A stretch of DNA of 64,000 bases from Serripes groenlandicus (GCA_031761405.1 JASEVX010000011.1:33623822-33687821); one strand, 5' to 3'; counted from the first letter of the stretch, positions 31,439 through 43,951 are shown. Translations and numbers: made by a program. The notes: generated by a model from the sequence alone, not told the origin.

Positions 31439-31990
31439 TTCAAATGCGTCTATTGTTTTAAAGAAATGATGTTATATGTGGACTATCAGTAAAACACATA
31501 ACTTTTCTTTCAATAGGCTGAATTTCTAGTAGTTTCATCTTTTTGTTATCCAAAATTTGTTTATTGATCAAACTCAAATGAGTCCATTGTTTTAAAGGAA
31601 TGATGTCATATGTGGGCTATCAATAAAACACATTACTTTTCTTTCATCAGGCTGAATTTCTAGTAGATTTATCTTTTTTTTTATCCAAAATGTGTTTATT
31701 GATCAAACTCAAATGAGTCCATTGTTTTAAAGAAATGATGTCATATATATGTGGACTATCAGTAAAACACATTACTTGTCTTTCAACAGGCTGCATTTCT
31801 AGTAGATTCATATTTTTTTTAACCAAAATTTGTTTATTGATCAAACTCAAATGAGTCATGATTGTTTAAAAGAAATGATGTCATATGGGGGCTATCAGTA
31901 AAACACATTACTTTTCTTTCAACAGGCTGAATTTCTAGTAGTTTCCTTCTTTTTTTTTTTATCCAAAATGTGTTTATTGATCAGATTGGA
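31439..31990. repeat. Tandem repeat, about 135-bp unit, 4 copies
   Basis: The unit contains CAAATGAGTCCATTGTTTTA, AAGAAATGATGTCATATGTG, CTATCAGTAAAACACATTAC, TCTTTCAACAGGCTGAATTT and CCAAAATTTGTTTATTGATC. Units start near 31440, 31575, 31710 and 31848. The 70-residue minus frame is an artefact. Confidence 0.9.
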
Positions 31991-34177
31991 CAAACTTGGT
32001 ACTAAGAATTTAAACATTATTTTCACTAGGTTATTTTAAATACTCTGCATGTATGTATTCAAACAATATTTGAAAAAGATTCAACATCTATTGACAGCAC
32101 TATTTTCATACTTGGGAGCACAACAACCAATGATGTCATAGAACTCTTCAAATTGAAGAGCAAATGCAAAATAAAAGCCTTTTACGGTCACCGATTTAGG
32201 TCCGTCTATGAAACAGGGCAATGTACACTAACTACATCAAACTCAAATAAGGTAAAAACAAACTGAGCATTGAAATCTGTAGATAAAGAGGATCAATCTC
32301 TTTTTAAATTCAACAAACACTCAAAATACTTTTTATTCAAATAAATTTGTATAAACATTTTGGTTGAACAATAAAGAAAACTTAATCTGTTTTTCAACAG
32401 AAAAAGGCTATAAGGCAGTTCATAATTAATGTCAGTTATGTTAGTCACCCAGTGACCTCACATAAGTGTTCTGTCCTCTGATATAACTGAAATACCACAG
32501 AAATGTATCTGTTTTCTATGTAATTTATTGTGAAATCCATTTTTCTGTGTGAAATTGTATAATCTATACAATAGAAATGGTAAAATTTAAATTGGTATAC
32601 ATTCATTGTAACAAAAAAATTCTTATACTTTACTGGTAATAAAAGTACACATATTTTCATGAACTGCTGCTCAAAATAAAAACCTATACTGTAGTTTAAT
32701 GGTAAAACACCTGGTCTAACAAGAGTTCTAAGATCAAATCTCAGCAGGTACATGTTTTGAAAGAGGCAACTAAACTTAACAATGTATACATGAAACAATT
32801 ATGTTGTGGGGAGTTGTCTTACTTAAACACTTATTACATTTTTATCCAGGCTTCTAGTGAAAATAGTTTACTCCCTGTACCCTTTTCAAAAGCTTTTATA
32901 ATTGAGCAATAACAATTATAAAAAGGAATGGTTATCAACATTGATAACTCTGAGAATCTGTACATGTTCAAGGATTGATCCAGCTTTGATTACCGTTCTA
33001 ATATCAAAGTTTTAACGAAATTTATACATCATATTTTTATAATAGAGCAATTTTAACATGATCACTAACAATGTTAAATTATTGCAAATTCTTCTGGAAA
33101 ATCCATTTCTCTGTTCGTACTTTTTATAATTTCTTTATTTGCTATAAACATACTGTTTATTGTTTTATGCAATAAAATGTATATTGAATATATTGATCAG
33201 ATCTTTCATTATCCATTTTTTTTTCAAACAACATATTTCAGATACATGTATATATATTCAGTAACTGTTGTTGACACTAAGTCTGGTACTTATTAACAAA
33301 TAATCTGATGCTGTTTTCATGTTTTACAAATTAAAAACCAGAATTGGAGATAGGTGTTCAAAGTGAAAATGTTGTTGAATAGGAACATATTGTTCATTTT
33401 GGATATGTTCATTTTGGATCAATTACACCATTCCGACAATGTATTCGGATTAGTCACAGAAATCAAGTAATTTACATCAGACAAGGCCGGCTAAACTTTA
33501 ACCTTTCCAACATACATCATTATAAATGGGACTTTTGAAAATATTTGTCAAAAATTACATTTTTCTCAGTCTGTATGCATAGTGTTCTCATCTTAAATTG
33601 TCTCAAGATTATACATTCAGCCAGATCATGCAAAGTTAGCCATCTGCCTTGTAAGATTGTTGTGTGGAGTAATGTTAAGCGCAAGTCATTCAATCAACCA
33701 TGGTAAGAGTCAGTTTTCAATTATATGTATTACTAGTTTACAAATAACTGGCATTTGTAAAAATAAATCAGAACATTCTTCAATGCCTTCTAGTGTTGTT
33801 TTCCATCAACATCCTTGGAAATCTTACAGTCTATTACAATCCTGACCTAATAAAAAATAAAACAGATATATGTACAAATTAAACTTAAATGCATGCTAAA
33901 GTTCGTTTTTTTCAATATGTTTTTCAAATTCTGTTTTTGTAACTTTCTACAATTTTCCTATTAATTTGTTTCTTGTTGGGGGACAGACAGTGCTTAATTA
34001 ATTGTTCTTGCTTTCACACGACCTAGGCTTTGCCTATTAACATATTAAATTGTAAAACATCCGAAGGTCCGTGTTCGTCTGACTTACTTTGAGTATCGAA
34101 TTCACGAATATTTCATAGACACTGATCGGGTTACAGATTGATGTGGCTAAGCCAAACATGGTCGAGTAAATCCTGAA
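31991..34177. other. AT-rich spacer; tRNA-like fragment at about 32687-32752
   Basis: No supported gene. At 32687-32752 TGTAGTTTAATGGTAAAACA, then CCTGGTCTAACAAGAGTTCT and AAGATCAAATCTCAGCA resemble a degenerate tRNA or SINE head; the B box is poor, so it is unlikely to be functional. A weak MITE-like piece (TTTAACCTTTCCAACATACA) lies near 33495-33560. The 117-residue minus frame at 32445-32798 shows no domain. Confidence 0.45.
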
Positions 34178-34640
34178 CCCTTAAATCTGCATCAGGCGAC
34201 TTCGAAAAGAAGTGAGAAAAAATATGGTTAATATCTATACAGATTAAGTAATGAATGGAGATGAAAACAGTGTGGCAAAAAGGAGAAACTCATCAATATG
34301 AGCAATGTTCACAACGTTTTCGTCTGCTGCAGATGCGTCAACATGAATGAAAATGCGTCTTTATCGAGGGCTTGGCGTGAAACGGTTGTAACTCAAATTT
34401 GTCTTTTTTTTTACGATGTTAATCACTTCGCCATAAAGTCTTTATAAACGTTAAATCATTTTTCATGATAAACAATGGACATTTAGGTGCTATTGCTCGT
34501 TCTGAGCAATGGCACCTAAATTTGCATTGTTTGCAAAGGGGTCAAAATTGCCCCTAAACCAGGGTTTTCAAAATAGGCTTTAAGTTACAACCGTTTCACG
34601 CCAAGCCCTCGATATGTGTGAAAGGGTAGGACAGCATACG
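34178..34640. mobile_element. Diverged GCAGCAGACG-family MITE split by a younger MITE
   Basis: The outer pieces are CAGGCGACTTCGAAAAGAAG, AACAGTGTGGCAAAAAGGAG, CGTCTGCTGCAGATGCGTCA and, after the insert, ATGTGTGAAAGGGTAG. The interruption at 34374-34612 falls inside the right end. Confidence 0.65.
34374..34612. mobile_element. Tc1/mariner-type MITE with about 30-bp perfect inverted ends, TA target
   Basis: TCGAGGGCTTGGCGTGAAAC then GGTTGTAACT at the left, and AGTTACAACCGTTTCACGCC then AAGCCCTCGA at the right. A TA flanks each side (34372-34373, 34613-34614), the target used by Tc1/mariner transposases. The centre holds AGGTGCTATTGCTCGTTCTG / AGCAATGGCACCT, so the whole element folds as one hairpin. 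It has no coding capacity. Confidence 0.88.
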
Positions 34641-34732
34641 GCTGTTAAACACCTGCCCTAGATAAATGATATGGCTTTGGTAAACGACCGCACAATCCAA
34701 GGCCAAGGTCATACAGAGCTTCGGGCACATTT

Positions 34733-34984
34733 GAGCCGTCCCAAGAGAAACCCGCCTCTGCGTTATGTATCGATCCAGATCAGCCTGCCAGTCCGCGCTG
34801 ACTGATCCTGGCCGTCACATTCCGTCTCAGGGCGAAAGAGGTATAGAGTAATGATTCCTGAAACAGAAAATCCACAGGAGGCGAAAAGTGACTATCTGGA
34901 TTAGCCTCCGCGACATGCTTAAGCTGATCAGGGACGATACTTTACGCAGAGTACACGATGTTGGTTTTTTTCGCGGGTCGGCTC
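34733..34984. mobile_element. GAGCCG-type palindromic MITE
   Basis: Ends GAGCCGTCCCAAGAGAAACC and TTCGCGGGTCGGCTC. Inside are GCGTTATGTATCGATCCAGA, TCAGCCTG and, near the middle, GAAACAGAAAATCCACAGGA. The arms pair over much of their length. Other copies: 35067-35324, 49573-49834, 53023-53291, 56556-56815 and half a copy at 61021-61160. Confidence 0.82.
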
Positions 34985-35066
34985 ATTTATGACTTAGTAC
35001 AAAGCTTCACCAAATGTTTTATCACACAGCTTGTACCACCCGGTACATGGACCGTCATCAATATAT

Positions 35067-35324
35067 GAGCTGTTCCATGAGAACATTAACAGTATGGACT
35101 CTGCGTAATGTATCGATCCAGACCAGCTTAGGTCCGCGAAGGCTTATCCGGGCCGACACATTCTGTCTCAGGGGGATAGAGGTAAAGAGTAATGATTCCT
35201 GAAAAAGAAAATCCACAGGAGGCGAAAAGTGTCTGTCCGGGTTAACCTGCGCGGCATGCGTATGCTGATCCGGGTCGATACATTACGCAGAGTCCACAAT
35301 GTTGGTTTTCTCGTGGAACGGCTC
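35067..35324. mobile_element. GAGCCG-type palindromic MITE
   Basis: GAGCTGTTCCATGAGAACAT at the left and GGTTTTCTCGTGGAACGGCT at the right, with ATGGACTCTGCGTAATGTAT and GATACATTACGCAGAGTCCA as inner inverted arms. It lies 82 bp from the previous copy, in the same orientation by its central GAAAATCCACAGGAGGCGAA. Confidence 0.85.
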
Positions 35325-37380
35325 GAAACATACTCATAATGGAGCGGCGCTCCAGGAAAACCAACACCATGACATTGGCGAACAGTGTTGCACGCGCTGG
35401 ATGATCGGGATCTGCACTGTTCAATAATACTTCATAGAAGCATCCAGAGAGTCTCCAACAGTGTACATTGTATATACAGTGTATAAGTAGCGGATCATGT
35501 TCTATTGACGTGCGAATTAATCGTTCTCTTCACTTGTCAACAATACGCTAAGGATGGTTTTCGTAGAGTGCGTATCGAATATACTAGGTTAATGACTGAA
35601 TGTTGACGTTGACATTGCTGTTTTTCCAGTATTTGTTTTTCTAAAGCATTTTCATAAACACATTAATGTCAAAAAGCTGATTAGAGATAAATGTAGATAA
35701 ATATAGATGACCTTAATTTCGTAGTTTAATGTACTATTTTAACCGTATTACAGACTGGTTTTTACGCATGGAAAGAAAACGTTTTATTGAAAGTATTTCA
35801 ACTCTGTATAACGATCTGTTTTTTCGCATATATTGCAACTGTCTTCACATTAAATATGCTATGTGTAACCCAACTTTAGGTTATTTGCGTTAAGTGTACA
35901 TCCAGCGAAGATCAAGATTAATCCGTGCATGCGCGAAGCCTTGTCGGTATCTGTACTCTTCACCAAAAAGTCAATGAGGGTTTAAGAAACCTTGGAGAAA
36001 AAAAATTGATACTACACAGCATATCTACATGTGTAATTGTTACGCTACGGTTTGTTTCATAATGTTTTCAAAATAGTCAAAAATGAAAGCACTAAACCAA
36101 ATATTAGGTCATTTAAGCAATTATAATCGAAAATCTGTACCACCCAGACCTAAGTTTTTGAGTCCGACAAGTTTGTCCGCTCGATCAAAAACAGAAACAC
36201 ATAACAATTTTAGGTTTTACTGTGTCACATGTTTAAGGAAATGACCAAACTGTATGTTTATGCATGTTTTGCGCCATTGCACAATCAAATAAAAGTTTAA
36301 ATAGCTATAAAAACATCATGTTTAATGAAAAAATGTAAAAGTGGCTATTACTCAGTGGCTGAACACATCAAGTCCACTCCAGGGAACCAGTTTCATTATT
36401 TTTCAAGCAATTTGACTGTATCCCACCTCGTAAGGGACCCCAGAATGCTTCAATATTTGCAGCTGACACAATATTGACTTTTAATTGTTTCCAGCCAATA
36501 TTGTGACCGAAAGTACATTTGGCTGGTAACTCTTTTCAATGATATAGGGTGATCTACATGAAAAACGCTTAGAAAGTGTGACAATTGAGGGCTGAACCTG
36601 GTTGATTTACATGGAAATAAAAAAAGAATTTATTTGGTGTATGGCGAAAATGGTTGCCGTCACTTTGGACCAAATCGGACCCGGACAAAACCGGTTTTTC
36701 TCATTCTCTACTTTCCTTTTCAAACGAGGTCAAAATACTTAACATGATCACATCAATAATTTCCAGTGCATCCTATACACATTTATAATGAATTTAAACT
36801 CAATTTCATATATTCAAGGTATTCTGGTGATGGTAAATACTCATTTCGACGCAAACAAAGTTTGTTAAGGACTATTTGGCTGTAGATCAGCATGACCGGG
36901 GATGTATTTGGCGTCATTTGACCTACAGGAGTATATCAGCTAAAGTGCTTGATCACATGTTATCACATTGGTACCATTTGGTGACATTCATAATATTCTC
37001 AAAATTGCTATGTCTTGCGAAGTGCACACTGTTTTACAATACCGATAGATTATCTGGAGTAACGTGCCCCTACCAGAACATTACACCAATACTGACGGCG
37101 CCCTTCGGACATGACAGACAGACAAAACATTTTATCACTGAGTATATTGACAAAAGACATCATAAACTTAAAGTAAACATGACAGAACAATATAAACAAA
37201 CATGATTAATTTGAAATGTATAGTTATAATGAATGAATTAAACATGACTTAAACATGATAATGATAAAAAACGTTGTGATGATATTTTAATGGCGAAATG
37301 AATAATGCAAAACTGAAGAGTCAATCATGAAGTAAATAATGAGCGGCCTATGCATGATTGGGTGGATGAAAAAACGATTT
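35325..37380. other. Unique AT-rich spacer, no supported gene
   Basis: Frames up to 109 residues (36876-37205) show no domain. No repeats stand out apart from short AT-rich runs. Confidence 0.5.
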
Positions 37381-37386
37381 AATGAA

Positions 37387-37675
37387 TGATCAATCAAGCA
37401 ACAGTCATGATCCTGATCAATCAAGCAACAGTCATGATCATGACCAATCAAGCAACAGTCATGATCATGATCAATCAAGCAACAGTCATGATCATGATCA
37501 ATCAAGCAACAGTCATGATCATGATCAATCCAGCAACAGTCATGATCATGATCAATCAAGCAACAGTCATGATCATTATCAATCAAGCAACAGTCATGAT
37601 CATTATCAATCAAGCAACAGTCATGATCATGATCAATCAAGCAACAGTCATGATCATGATCAATCAAGCAACAGT
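37387..37675. repeat. Minisatellite, 27-bp unit, about 11 copies
   Basis: The unit is ATCAATCAAGCAACAGTCAT followed by GATCATG, rich in TGATCA palindromes. All three overlapping frames of 112-126 residues on both strands stay open because 27 is a multiple of three and the unit lacks stops. None is a credible protein. Confidence 0.95.
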
Positions 37676-37759
37676 CTTCTTAGAAGAAATCGTGAAACCT
37701 TTTATCAGAGTCGAGTTTAAGAGTAAGACTACTCTTCGTCTTTCCATCTCTGCCAGTTG

Positions 37760-37950
37760 TTAACCCTTTCCCTCATATGACAATTCTGCAGCAGACGACT
37801 TTGAACATATTTTGTCAAAACATAGAAAATCTCAATAATTGAATGGATAACCTGTGACAAAAAGTGGAAAACATTGTGGCAATTTCTTCTTTTGTCACTA
37901 TCTTTTCAAAAAGCTGTCTGCTGCAGAGGCGTCAGAACGCTTGGACGAAT
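37760..37950. mobile_element. TTAA-type MITE, truncated at its right end
   Basis: TTAACCCTTTCCCTCATATG, CTGCAGCAGACGACTTTGAA, GTGGCAATTTCTTC (central palindrome half lost) and GCAGAGGCGTCAGAACGCTT, then unrelated sequence. The terminal GAAAGGGTTAA is missing. Confidence 0.82.
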
Positions 37951-38460
37951 GAAGTAATACTTGTGCAAGTGCTTTTTTCCTAAGATCAATAAAACATGGG
38001 CATCAAACAATAGCAGACAAACTTTTCCATGTAAAGTACATTCTCAAAGATTTTGAAATAAAACATAAGCTGATGTTTTTAACCGTATTCAAATTCTCAA
38101 ATAAGATATGAATTCAAAACAGCAGGCGAACCTTTAGTTGCTTGCCAACTTTGAAGGGAATTATCTTTCATTATTTGGGGAACATGTCTTAATTAGACAA
38201 TCGTGTTGGGAGTATTAAATCATTATAATTTTATCTGATTTCCACATTGATATTGGAGTACACGTCTTTCTATCTGCGGTACTGAATATCGGCGATATTT
38301 AAAGGGGCTGATTCAAGAATTTGAAGTTTTTAGAAACGAAAATTATTTTAACTAAACTTATCCGTCAGAGAAGGGCAACAATACCGATTAAAATTGATTT
38401 GAGTAGTTTATTTTGTAACAATGACGACAACCAATAACAAGGGTAATTGGTTAATATAAC
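37951..38460. other. Unique spacer, no gene seen
   Basis: Ordinary AT-rich sequence without repeats or open frames of note. Confidence 0.5.
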
Positions 38461-38463
38461 AAT

Positions 38464-38780
38464 CAAAGACAGCCTCGGCGGTGTAGAGCGATCGCCTCGG
38501 TTGCAGGAGGCTGGTTCATACGATATACCTCATGGTGTAAGATAAAGACAGCCTCGGCGGTGTAGAGCGATCACCTCGGTTGCAGGAGGCTGGTTGATAC
38601 GATATACCTAATGGTGTCAGATAAAGACAGCCTCGGCGGTGTAGAGCGATCGCATCGGTTGCAGGAGGCTGGTTCATACGATATACCTGATGGTGTCAGG
38701 ACAAATGGAGCTGGTAACTTACCTAGGACGCGTCGCGATATAAGTGAACAATGGTTGAAAGCGGCGTATAGCACCTAACA
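38464..38780 (+). mobile_element. tRNA-derived SINE with its head present three times
   Basis: The tRNA-like head (AGCCTCGGCGGTGTAGAGCG, ATCGCCTCGGTTGCAGGAGG, CTGGTTCATACGATATACCT) repeats with a period of about 80 bp at 38464, 38544 and 38623. Only the third is followed by the SINE body (GAGCTGGTAACTTACCTAGG, GAACAATGGTTGAAAGCGGC). GGTGTAGAGCG and GGTTCATACGAT are A- and B-box-like, so three pol III promoters may stand in tandem. The minus-strand 67-residue frame is a shadow. Confidence 0.75.
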
Positions 38781-38964
38781 AATATACCATGTAACATCGT
38801 ACAATATAACACAGGATTAAGACACAAATAAGAATATGAACGGTGCACCAGGAAAACCAAGCTTAACGTAATCATTACACGGTTGGTACATGGCCATCTG
38901 TACGTCCTATGGATATAGTTTTACAGAAATTTCGTTAAAACTTATATCAATATTGCCGAGCATA

Positions 38965-41855
38965 CTAAGCGGAAGTACTGGCAGATCATGGTGTAACACT
39001 AGTTGGAAGTGCTGGCAGATCATGGTGTAACACTAGTCGAAAGTACTGGCAGATCTTGGTGTAACACTAGTCGAAAGTGCTGGCAGATCATGGTGTAACA
39101 CTAGTCGGAAGTACTGGCAGATCATGGTGTAACACTAGTCGAAAGTACTTGCAGATCATGGTGTAACACTAGTCGAAAGTACTTGCAGATCATGGTGTAA
39201 CACTAGTCGGAAGTACTTGCAGATCTTGGTGTAACACTAGTCGAAAGTGCTGGCAGATCATGGTGTAACACTAGTCGAAAGTACTGGCAGATCATGGTGT
39301 AACACTAGTCGAAAGTACTTGCAGATCATGGTGTAACACTAGTCGGAAGTGCTGGTAGATCATGGTGTGACACTAGTCGAAAGTGCTGGTAGATCATGGT
39401 GTGACACTAGTCGAAAGTGCTGGTAGATCATGGTGTGACACTAGTCGGAAGTGCTGGCAGATCATGGTGTAACACTAGTTGGAAGTACTGGCAGATCATG
39501 GTGTAACACTAGTTGGACGTACTTGCAGATTATGGTGTAACACTAGTTGGAAGTACTAGCAGATCATGGTGTAACACTAGTTGGAAGTACTGGCAGATCA
39601 TGGTGTAACACTAGTTGGACGTACTTGCAGATTATGGTGTAACACTAGTTGGAAGTACTAGCAGATCATGGTGTAACACTAGTTGGAAGTACTGGCATAT
39701 CATGGTGTAACACTAGTCGGAAGTACTGGCAGATCATGATGTAACACTAGTCGGAAGTACTGTCATATCATGATGTAACACTAGTCGAAAGTGCTGGCAT
39801 ATCATGGTGTAACACTAGTCGGAAGTACTGGCAGATCATGGTGTAACACTAGTCGGAAGTACTGGCAGATCATGGTGTAACACTAGTCGAAAGTGCTGGC
39901 AGATCATGGTGTAATACTAGTCGGAAGTGCCTGCAGATCATGGTGTAATACTAGTCGAAAGTGCTGGCAGATCATGGTGTAATACTAGTCGAAAGTGCTG
40001 GCAGATCATGGTGTAACACTTGTCGGAAGTGCTGGCAGATCATGATGTAACACTAGTCGAAAGTACTGGCAGATCATGGTGTAACACTAGTCGGAAGTGC
40101 TGGCAGATCATGGTGTAACACTAGTCGAAAGTACTGGCAGATCATGATGTAACACTAGTCGAAAGTACTGGCAGATCATGATGTAACACTAGTCGAAAGT
40201 ACTGGCAGATCATGATGTAACACTAGTCGAAAGTGCTGGCAGATCATGGTGTAATACTAGTCGGAAGTGCTGGCAGATCATGGTGTAATACTAGTCGAAA
40301 GTGCTGGCAGATCATGGTGTAATACTAGTCGAAAGTGCTGGCAGATCATGGTGTAACACTTGTCGGAAGTGCTGGCAGATCATGATGTAACACTAGTCGA
40401 AAGTACTGGCAGATCATGGTGTAACACTAGTCGGAAGTGCTGGCAGATCATGGTGTAACACTAGTCGAAAGTACTGGCAGATCATGATGTAACACTAGTC
40501 GAAAGTACTGGCAGATCATGATGTAACACTAGTCGAAAGTACTGGCAGATCATGATGTAACACTAGTCGAAAGTGCTGGTAGATCATGGTGTAACACTAG
40601 TCAGAAGTGCTGGCAGATCATGGTGTAACACTAGTCAGAAGTGCTGGCAGATCATGGTGTAACACTAGTCGGAAGTACTGGCAGATCATGGTGTAACACT
40701 AGTCGGAAGTGCTGGCAGATCTTGGTGTAACACTAGTCGAAAGTACTGGCAGATCATGGTGTAACACTAGTTGGAAGTACTGGCAGATCATGGTGTAATA
40801 CTAGTCGAAAGTACTGGCAGATCTTGGTGTAACACTAGTCGGAAGTACTGTCATATCATGATGTAACACTAGTCAGAAGTACTGTCATATCATGATGTAA
40901 CACTAGTCAGAAGTGCTGGCAGATCATGGTGTAACACTAGTCAGAAGTGCTGGCAGATCATGGTGTAACACTAGTCGGAAGTACTGGCAGATCATGGTGT
41001 AACACTAGTCAGAAGTACTGTCATATCATGGTGTAATACTAGTCGAAAGTACTGGCAGATCTTGGTGTAACACTAGTCGAAAGTACTGGCAGATCTTGGT
41101 GTAACACTAGTCGAAAGTACTGGCAGATCATGGTGTAATACTAGTCGAAAGTGCTGGCAGATCATGGTGTAACACTAGTCGAAAGTACTGGCAGATCAAG
41201 GTGTAACACTAGTCGGAAGTACTGGCAGATCAAGGTGCAACACTAGTCGGAAGTACTGGCAGATCAAGGTGCAACACTAGTCGGAAGTGCTGGCAGATCA
41301 AGGTGCAACACTAGTCGGAAGTACTGGCAGATCAAGGTGCAACACTAGTCGGAAGTACTGGCAGATCAAGGTGCAACACTAGTCGGAAGTGCTGGCAGAT
41401 CATGGTGTAACACTAGTCGGAAGTGCTGGCAGATCATGATGTAACACTAGTCGAAAGTACTGGCAGATCATGGTGCAACACTAGTCGGAAGTGCTGGCAG
41501 ATCAAGGTGCAACACTAGTCGAAAGTGCTGGCAGATCAAGGTGTGATCATCGTGTAACACTAATCGGAAGTGCTGGCAGATCATGGTGTAACACTAATCG
41601 GAAGTGCTGGCAGATCAAGGTGCAACACTAGTCGGAAGTGCTGGCAGATCAAGGTGCAACACTAGTCGGAAGTGCTGGCAGATCAAGGTGCAACACTAGT
41701 CAGAAGTGCTGGCAGATCATGGTGTTACACTAGTCGGAAGTGCTGGCAGATCAAGGTGCAACACTAGTCGGAAGTGCTGGCAGATCATGGTGTGATCATC
41801 GTGTAACACTAATCGGAAGTGCTGGCAGATCATGGTGTAACACTAGTCGGAAATG
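38965..41855. repeat. Large minisatellite, 34-bp unit, about 85 copies
   Basis: The unit is CACTAGTCGAAAGTACTGGC followed by AGATCATGGTGTAA, with frequent switches GAAAGT/GGAAGT, TACTGG/TGCTGG, CATGG/CATGA/CAAGG. A block of ten units (340 bp) is repeated in tandem: marker GTAATACTAGTCGGAAGTGC is at 39911 and 40251, marker CACTTGTCGG at 40018 and 40358. Two units carry a TGATCATCGTG insertion (about 41540 and 41790). No coding frame. Confidence 0.95.
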
Positions 41856-43063
41856 CCTTATGATTGGAACCGCTCATATATTCGCTGTTAAAACTCATTG
41901 AAACAGTGTGCTATACTTACTCAATATGAGCCAATTCTCCAGTTTTATATTAATGTTAACAACTAACTCTGAATGAAAACAAATACGTGTTTACCTCAGC
42001 TGTTTTAAAAATAGGCGATTCATTTAAAAGTCTGTCAACGGTAATCCAATTTATATTTATAAACCGGAAAAACAAAGTCAATGTTGAGGATATATTAATC
42101 AAACGACAGTCTAAAAATAGCTATGTAAGATTAACGTAAACGTGTACAACGTTAACATTTATGTAACACCATACATTACGTAAGAGAAAACGGTAAGATA
42201 AATCGTGTATAAATAAGGTCACTTTTTATATTTAATTATTACTATTCACCCTTTTCTACATACAACACATTCTAAGAACATAAAAATGTAAGAATACGGC
42301 AAATTTCTATAAAAGAAATTATAATCATTATCATTTAATATAGTTGAAAACACTGTGGTTAAGGGAGAAATTGCAAATGCATCAAATTACGCCTACGTGC
42401 GGTAACTATTGTTTAAAACATTTAGGCAATGGAAGGAATTGCTCATCATGAGTAATTTCTCATGTTATCCCAACGTGTTCAACTCTATTCAATAATTATA
42501 CTTCATTTATGAAAAGTTCAATACCTGTTCATAGATCTGTTCAAAAGATGTCTTCCTCACATATGTTGTATATGGGAAAGGGGTGAAGCAAGATTCCCAA
42601 ACATTGAGATAAAGACGATAAGTATATGAAGTCTCGTCGAGAATTAAAACTTCTGCTATCATGCATTGATCATTGACAATGGAAGACAGTGGTCCATGGT
42701 ATAGTGTCAGCCTTTCATACCAAAGGTCAAAGATTCGTACTCCGTTATGAGCGTGTTCTGCCTTGTTTATGTATCCACACTAACGGTCTGAGTATTGGTT
42801 ATCTCCTGGAAGCAGATATCGAGCTCTATATAAGATGAACGATTGTTACTTTAATCAATGTAAATTAAATCAGTTCCAACTAAAAAAAAAAGATAGAGAA
42901 CATTGTTGGAATCACGTTAAGAGCGGATTCTCTCGTATGGCGTAATTCCACACCAATTGTGCGAGTTCTGGTTATGTATTCAGGAATCGGAAATGATCGA
43001 GCGTGTAAAATTAGTAAGTTTAAACTAAACCGGATCAAACAATGAGTATCCTCCTTTAGTCAT
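41856..43063. other. Spacer with a MITE relic (42330-42590) and a tRNA-like fragment (about 42690-42760)
   Basis: 42330-42590 retains GAAAACACTGTGGTTAAGGG, AGAAATTGC, GGAATTGCTCATCATGAGTA and ATATGTTGTATATGGGAAAG from the GCAGCAGACG MITE family. 42690-42760 has a pol III A-box-like ATGGTATAGTGTCAGCC and B-box-like AAGATTCGTACTCC, probably a degenerate SINE head. No gene. Confidence 0.5.
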
Positions 43064-43275
43064 TACTTCACACAGACGACAGTTTACACCTGCCATTGAG
43101 CGTGACTATAGATAAACATTGTAATAAAATGTGAAATTGCTCAAAACGAGCAACTTCACCTTTTATTGCAATATTTTCAACTCTTTATCAATATGAATCT
43201 TTCGGTTTTCTAGATTGTTGAAATTGTCCGTCTGATGACTGTAAGGCAGACGACTTTTGAAAAGTCATGTGACAT
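43064..43275. mobile_element. MITE of the CAGACGAC family, uninterrupted copy
   Basis: ACACAGACGACAGTTTACAC, AATAAAATGTGAAATTGCTC, AAAACGAGCAACTTCACCTT, TTGCAATATTTTCAACTCTT, GTCCGTCTGATGACTGTAAG, GGCAGACGACTTTTG. It corresponds to the outer parts of 19840-20290 without the TTAA-type insert. Confidence 0.7.
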
Positions 43276-43397
43276 TGGTGTACATGAGAAGTAATGTGTT
43301 AAATGTGCAACATCTTGTGAACCATCTAGACTCGTGACATTGGTGTACATGTGCAATTTATTCATCACGTTAAGGTTCAAACCTGATGACGGGAAGA

Positions 43398-43626
43398 TTA
43401 ACCCTTTGCCACATATAGTAAATATGCAGCAGACAACTTTGAATTATCGAGTCAAAAAATATAGAAAACCTCTTTTAACGATAGTATGTTTATTGAATAT
43501 TGTTGAAATCACTGTGGCAAATTGCGAAATTGCTCGTTATCGGTGATTTCTCCTTTTTTGCCAAAGTGATTGCAAAAGTCGCACGCTGCAGAAGAATCAG
43601 AAAGCGTCTGTATATGGGAATGGATG
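43398..43626. mobile_element. Diverged TTAA-type MITE
   Basis: TTAACCCTTTGCCACATATA, GCAGCAGACAACTTTGAATT, AATTGCGAAATTGCTCGTTA, TCGGTGATTTCTCC, CGCTGCAGAAGAATCAGAAA, CGTCTGTATATGGGAA. The right terminal TTAA is lost. The 60-70-residue frames over it are shadows. Confidence 0.7.
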
Positions 43627-43951
43627 ACGGAATTATGTCAGGATATTTCTGTAATTGGGTGGAGGAAAGATCCGACATATGAGAGTTAGCTAAACTGCTT
43701 TATGTGCACTTTATGAAATATGTATATCAGTCAAGATTCCACAGTCACAGTTCAATGCCACTTCCAACAGTTCTTCACTTCACCCATATGGTGTCTGCTT
43801 ATCTCGATAAATTATCCGTAAATATTTCTTCCCATGAAATTGGAATTATGTACCTCCCCACAATCACAAAAAATCAGGACACGATATTTGAAAGTATCAA
43901 AGGATAAGCTTCAGTGCTAACATGTGATTTTGAACATGGTTGTATGCGCAA

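Noticed and set aside
32445..32798. 117-residue minus-strand frame
   Set aside because: AT-rich chance frame overlapping a tRNA-like fragment, no domain.
36876..37205. 109-residue frame
   Set aside because: No domain, no splice or codon signal, not conserved elsewhere in the window; probably chance.
37287..37763. Three overlapping frames rich in His/Asp or Ser/Asn
   Set aside because: All come from the 27-bp repeat and are open on both strands at once, as expected of a stop-free unit and not of a gene.
38965..41855. CRISPR-like look of regular 34-bp units
   Set aside because: The units are contiguous with no unique spacers, there are no cas genes, and the genome is eukaryotic: an ordinary satellite.
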